Of a stretch of 64,000 bases of DNA, positions 62,129 to 64,000 are shown piece after piece. Every line of letters begins with the position of its first letter. Position 1 is the first letter of the stretch. Origin of the DNA: Verrucosispora sp. WMMD573 (GTDB taxonomy: Bacteria; Actinomycetota; Actinomycetes; Mycobacteriales; Micromonosporaceae). The position numbers and the translations under genes were made by a program. The notes below the pieces were generated by a model that did not search any database, was not told where the DNA came from, and saw only the letters and a program-made list of their open reading frames with translations. The stretch is from the NCBI RefSeq assembly GCF_027497175.1, contig NZ_CP114901.1, positions 5,518,001 through 5,582,000 of the forward strand. Direction: 5' to 3'.

Positions 62129-62302
62129 TGTGACCAAGGTCAAAGCCGCGTCAACCTCGCGGGGCTACCAGCTTACGTCCGCCTGGACCAGGCTCTCATC
62201 TGGATTTCCTGGCGGTGGTCGGCGCCTGCCGTGACTAGGGCTCTACGCACCGCCATGGTCCGTCAAACGGCCCTCGAACTCAGCCGCTGTCGGCGTACGA
62301 CT

Positions 62303-62464
62303 TCAAGCCGAAGCCGCAGCTGTCTCGGCCGCTCGGGTAGCACGCCGAGTGAAATGCACGCTCACGACGAGTGCAAGGATGCCTGTGGCGGCGCCCGTTA
62401 TGCCACCGATCCACGACAACGCCTCCAAGTCCACGGTCCACATCGTAGTGACGCAGCAAGCCAT
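62303..62464 (-). CDS. Small single-span membrane protein
   Basis: A 53-codon frame too short for most gene finders. After MACCVTTMWTVDLEALSW comes a membrane segment IGGITGAATGILALVVSVHF and a basic tail TRRATRAAETAAASA, i.e. an N-out/C-in or anchor-like arrangement. It reads in the same direction as the NERD-like gene that begins 175 bases downstream. No convincing ribosome-binding site is visible, and a second ATG (62443) is possible, so existence is moderately supported. If real, it could anchor a partner protein. Confidence 0.4.
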   Translation of the reverse strand: MACCVTTMWTVDLEALSWIGGITGAATGILALVVSVHFTRRATRAAETAAASA

Positions 62465-62597
62465 CGCTACGCCCGCCTCGCGATACGTAGCAATCGCGGC
62501 TTTGGGCGAGGGTGATCACGTATGCCGCCATGCTTCGCGTTGCCGGCGGCGGGTGGCAGGTCGCCCCACCTGCAGCGGAGCGTGACGCCCGGCCCGC

Positions 62598-62846
62598 ATG
62601 CACGCCCTGATCGCCGCCCGGACCTGGCTGACCGTGATCCGGCTGCCCGCCTACGCGCCCGGCCTCAACCCTGCCGAGGGCGTCTGGCGCTGGATGAAAC
62701 GCGGCCTCACCAACATCACCGCCAACGGCCTCGACCACCTCGCCGACCTGCTCAGACAACGGCTAAGAGCCTGCCAGCAACAAACCGATCTCCCCGCCGG
62801 CTTCTTCGCCAACACCGGCATGCCCCTCGACCCCGAACTACCGTGA
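62598..62846 (+). pseudogene. C-terminal fragment of IS630-type transposase
   Basis: 82 codons reading RLPAYAPGLNPAEGVWRWMK and RGLTNITANGLDHLADLLRQ, the end of the IS630 DDE catalytic domain with its final glutamate (NPAEGVW). No upstream two-thirds of the gene is found and no inverted repeats are seen. Inactive relic marking the right side of the island. Confidence 0.75.
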
Positions 62847-63081
62847 CGACCCGAACCTCAGCCTTTCAACCTCTGTAGCTTGTCGGGCCTGCCGTGACCG
62901 GTTTGCGTGTTGGTCGGTGTCCGACTTGCGATGAGCGGATGTCTGGTCTTGACGTCGACCAGCCCGGTTGGCTCGGGTGGGTGCGGTTCCCTGCTGCGGC
63001 ACTACGAATCGCACGCGTGGCGGTTTCGAGTTTGGTGTTGCGCACCGACGGCGGCACTTCCGTGCGTTCCAGCGACGAGAT
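62847..63081. other. Gene-free interval
   Basis: Between the IS630 relic and the partial gene at the right edge. No coding pattern or repeat recognised. Confidence 0.35.
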
Positions 63082-64000
63082 TCAGGCAGTCGGAGGTGGC
63101 CGCAGCAGTCCGGCGAAGCCGACACCTCCGTCCGGAGGTGTCAACAACCACTCAGTCAGCTGACCGTTAATAAAAGCCAGAGCTCGGTTGACCAGGGCGT
63201 CGATGTCTGCGTATCTCCGCCCAGACGCGTAGTGCATGATAACGCCCTCGACGGGATCACCCGCCGTGAATGCTCCTGAAGGAACGTCAGAAAGCCCCAA
63301 GTGGACAAGCCCGTTTCGAAGGGATCGCAGGCGGAGTACCTCAGCCAGTCCGGGATCATCGAGCAGAGACTCCAATCGCGCGAGGGTCGCTTTGTTTAGA
63401 GACGGGGTATTGTTGAGCTTCGCGAGTGACCGCACGGCATGATGTGCGACGACGAGCCGGTGTTTGAACGCCGCAAAACGGCAATCGCTGCAGCAGTTGG
63501 AAGTGGCGACGCTCGCGGCCGTGGCGACAGCGTTCTGAAGCATGAGTAGGAGTGGGACGTATCGTTCGGGTACGTCTCCTGAGAACGCTTGTAAATAGCA
63601 TTCTTGCGAGTCACCGTCACCCCAGACCCAGGCCGAATCCAGTTCGCCTGCAGGCGAACTGTGCTTGGCCTCGGCGAGGCCGAGCGCCTCGACCATTTGG
63701 CCGACACCCGCGGCGAGGTCGTGAACGACTCGTCTCGCCGCTTGAATATTGTTGGGTCCAGGAACCTGGTTCCCGGAATGGAAAGCGAGGCTGATGCTGG
63801 TCGCCACCGGAGTCTGACGCACGCTCAGCACAGCAAGGTCGGGATTATGGATGCCAAGGAGTCGAGCCAAGCGCCGTCGACTGCCCTCTCGGAAGGAAGC
63901 CCGTGTTGAATCTGCGAGCAAGCGGATGTCTCCCGCCAACTTCTCAATGTCGCGACGGCTGTCGTCGAAGAACTTGCCACGTGTGCGCGCTGCAGCCGCT
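63082..64000 (-). CDS. Unidentified protein, 5' end beyond the window
   Basis: At least 305 codons. The frame is open through the right edge (ARTRGKFFDDSRRDIEKLAG precedes the first internal start-like codon), so the true start lies outside. Mostly soluble and helical: LADSTRASFREGSRRRLARL, a NIQAARRVVHDLAAGVGQMV helix, a cysteine cluster SNCCSDCRFAAFKHRLVVAH (CC-x2-C), and HEPN-like spacing in RLRSLRNGLVHLGLSD (RNxxxH). The RN-x3-H motif is that of HEPN ribonuclease-like domains, which is suggestive only. No family recognised. Confidence 0.6.
   Translation of the reverse strand, partial: AAAARTRGKFFDDSRRDIEKLAGDIRLLADSTRASFREGSRRRLARLLGIHNPDLAVLSVRQTPVATSISLAFHSGNQVPGPNNIQAARRVVHDLAAGVGQMVEALGLAEAKHSSPAGELDSAWVWGDGDSQECYLQAFSGDVPERYVPLLLMLQNAVATAASVATSNCCSDCRFAAFKHRLVVAHHAVRSLAKLNNTPSLNKATLARLESLLDDPGLAEVLRLRSLRNGLVHLGLSDVPSGAFTAGDPVEGVIMHYASGRRYADIDALVNRALAFINGQLTEWLLTPPDGGVGFAGLLRPPPTA

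Overview
The window is GC-rich throughout, with GTG/TTG starts, 4-base start/stop overlaps, several apparently leaderless promoters, DrrAB/AfsR-type genes and actinobacterial insertion sequences. I infer a filamentous actinomycete, probably in or near the Micromonosporaceae. The family placement rests on gene content only. I recognised no rRNA, tRNA or CRISPR array.

Left third (1-28 kb) is chromosomal accessory or specialised-metabolism DNA. It opens with the edge of a glycosylated natural-product locus: a DrrAB-type exporter, an SRPBCC protein, an NDP-hexose 2,3-dehydratase, a DUF899 protein and a large membrane-anchored protein. A stretch of small stress or housekeeping genes follows (RibD-like reductase, YunG-like, orphan acyl carrier protein, DUF2625, SnoaL-like, MerR, ECF sigma factor, pirin/HxlR). 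Decayed genes lie between them: DUF2786, TetR, GntR and LysR remnants. From 16.4 to 20.7 kb a compact operon encodes an ECF-type importer (S component, double ATPase, T component) with a siderophore-interacting flavoreductase. Next come an SDR, a large AfsR/SARP regulator, two more SDRs, a WrbA-like quinone reductase and its probable MarR regulator.

Middle (28-41.7 kb) holds an alpha/beta hydrolase overlapping a STAND-like ATPase, an M20 amidohydrolase and a broken TRIC channel gene. A flavin/F420-type redox cluster follows: MarR, a coenzyme-F420-reductase-like protein, a luciferase-like/BBE fusion, and two luciferase-like monooxygenases. A quinol-type monooxygenase behind a clear palindrome closes this part.

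Right third (41.7-64 kb) is a mobile island. Two inverted copies of one IS3-family element (42.0-43.3 and 56.5-58.4 kb, the second invaded by an IS110 element) bracket integrase fragments, an AbrB-integrase pair, a cysteine-rich protein, another IS3 element, an EcsC protein, and a divergent pair: a small PD-(D/E)XK-like nuclease and a 1,402-residue GHKL(HSP90-like)-ATPase/DUF3883 nuclease. Beyond it lie a truncated serine recombinase, a 790-residue protein with a NERD/Mrr-like nuclease core, an IS630 scrap and a partial unknown gene. The ATPase-nuclease pair is the best candidate in the window for an undescribed, probably defensive, system.

Regulatory structure stands out. One MerR-type promoter design (19-base spacer filled by a dyad, start codon six bases after the -10) occurs in front of two separate genes. 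Four copies of a 10-base palindrome sit in the WrbA-MarR interval. Further strong dyads precede the DUF899, monooxygenase and AbrB-integrase genes.
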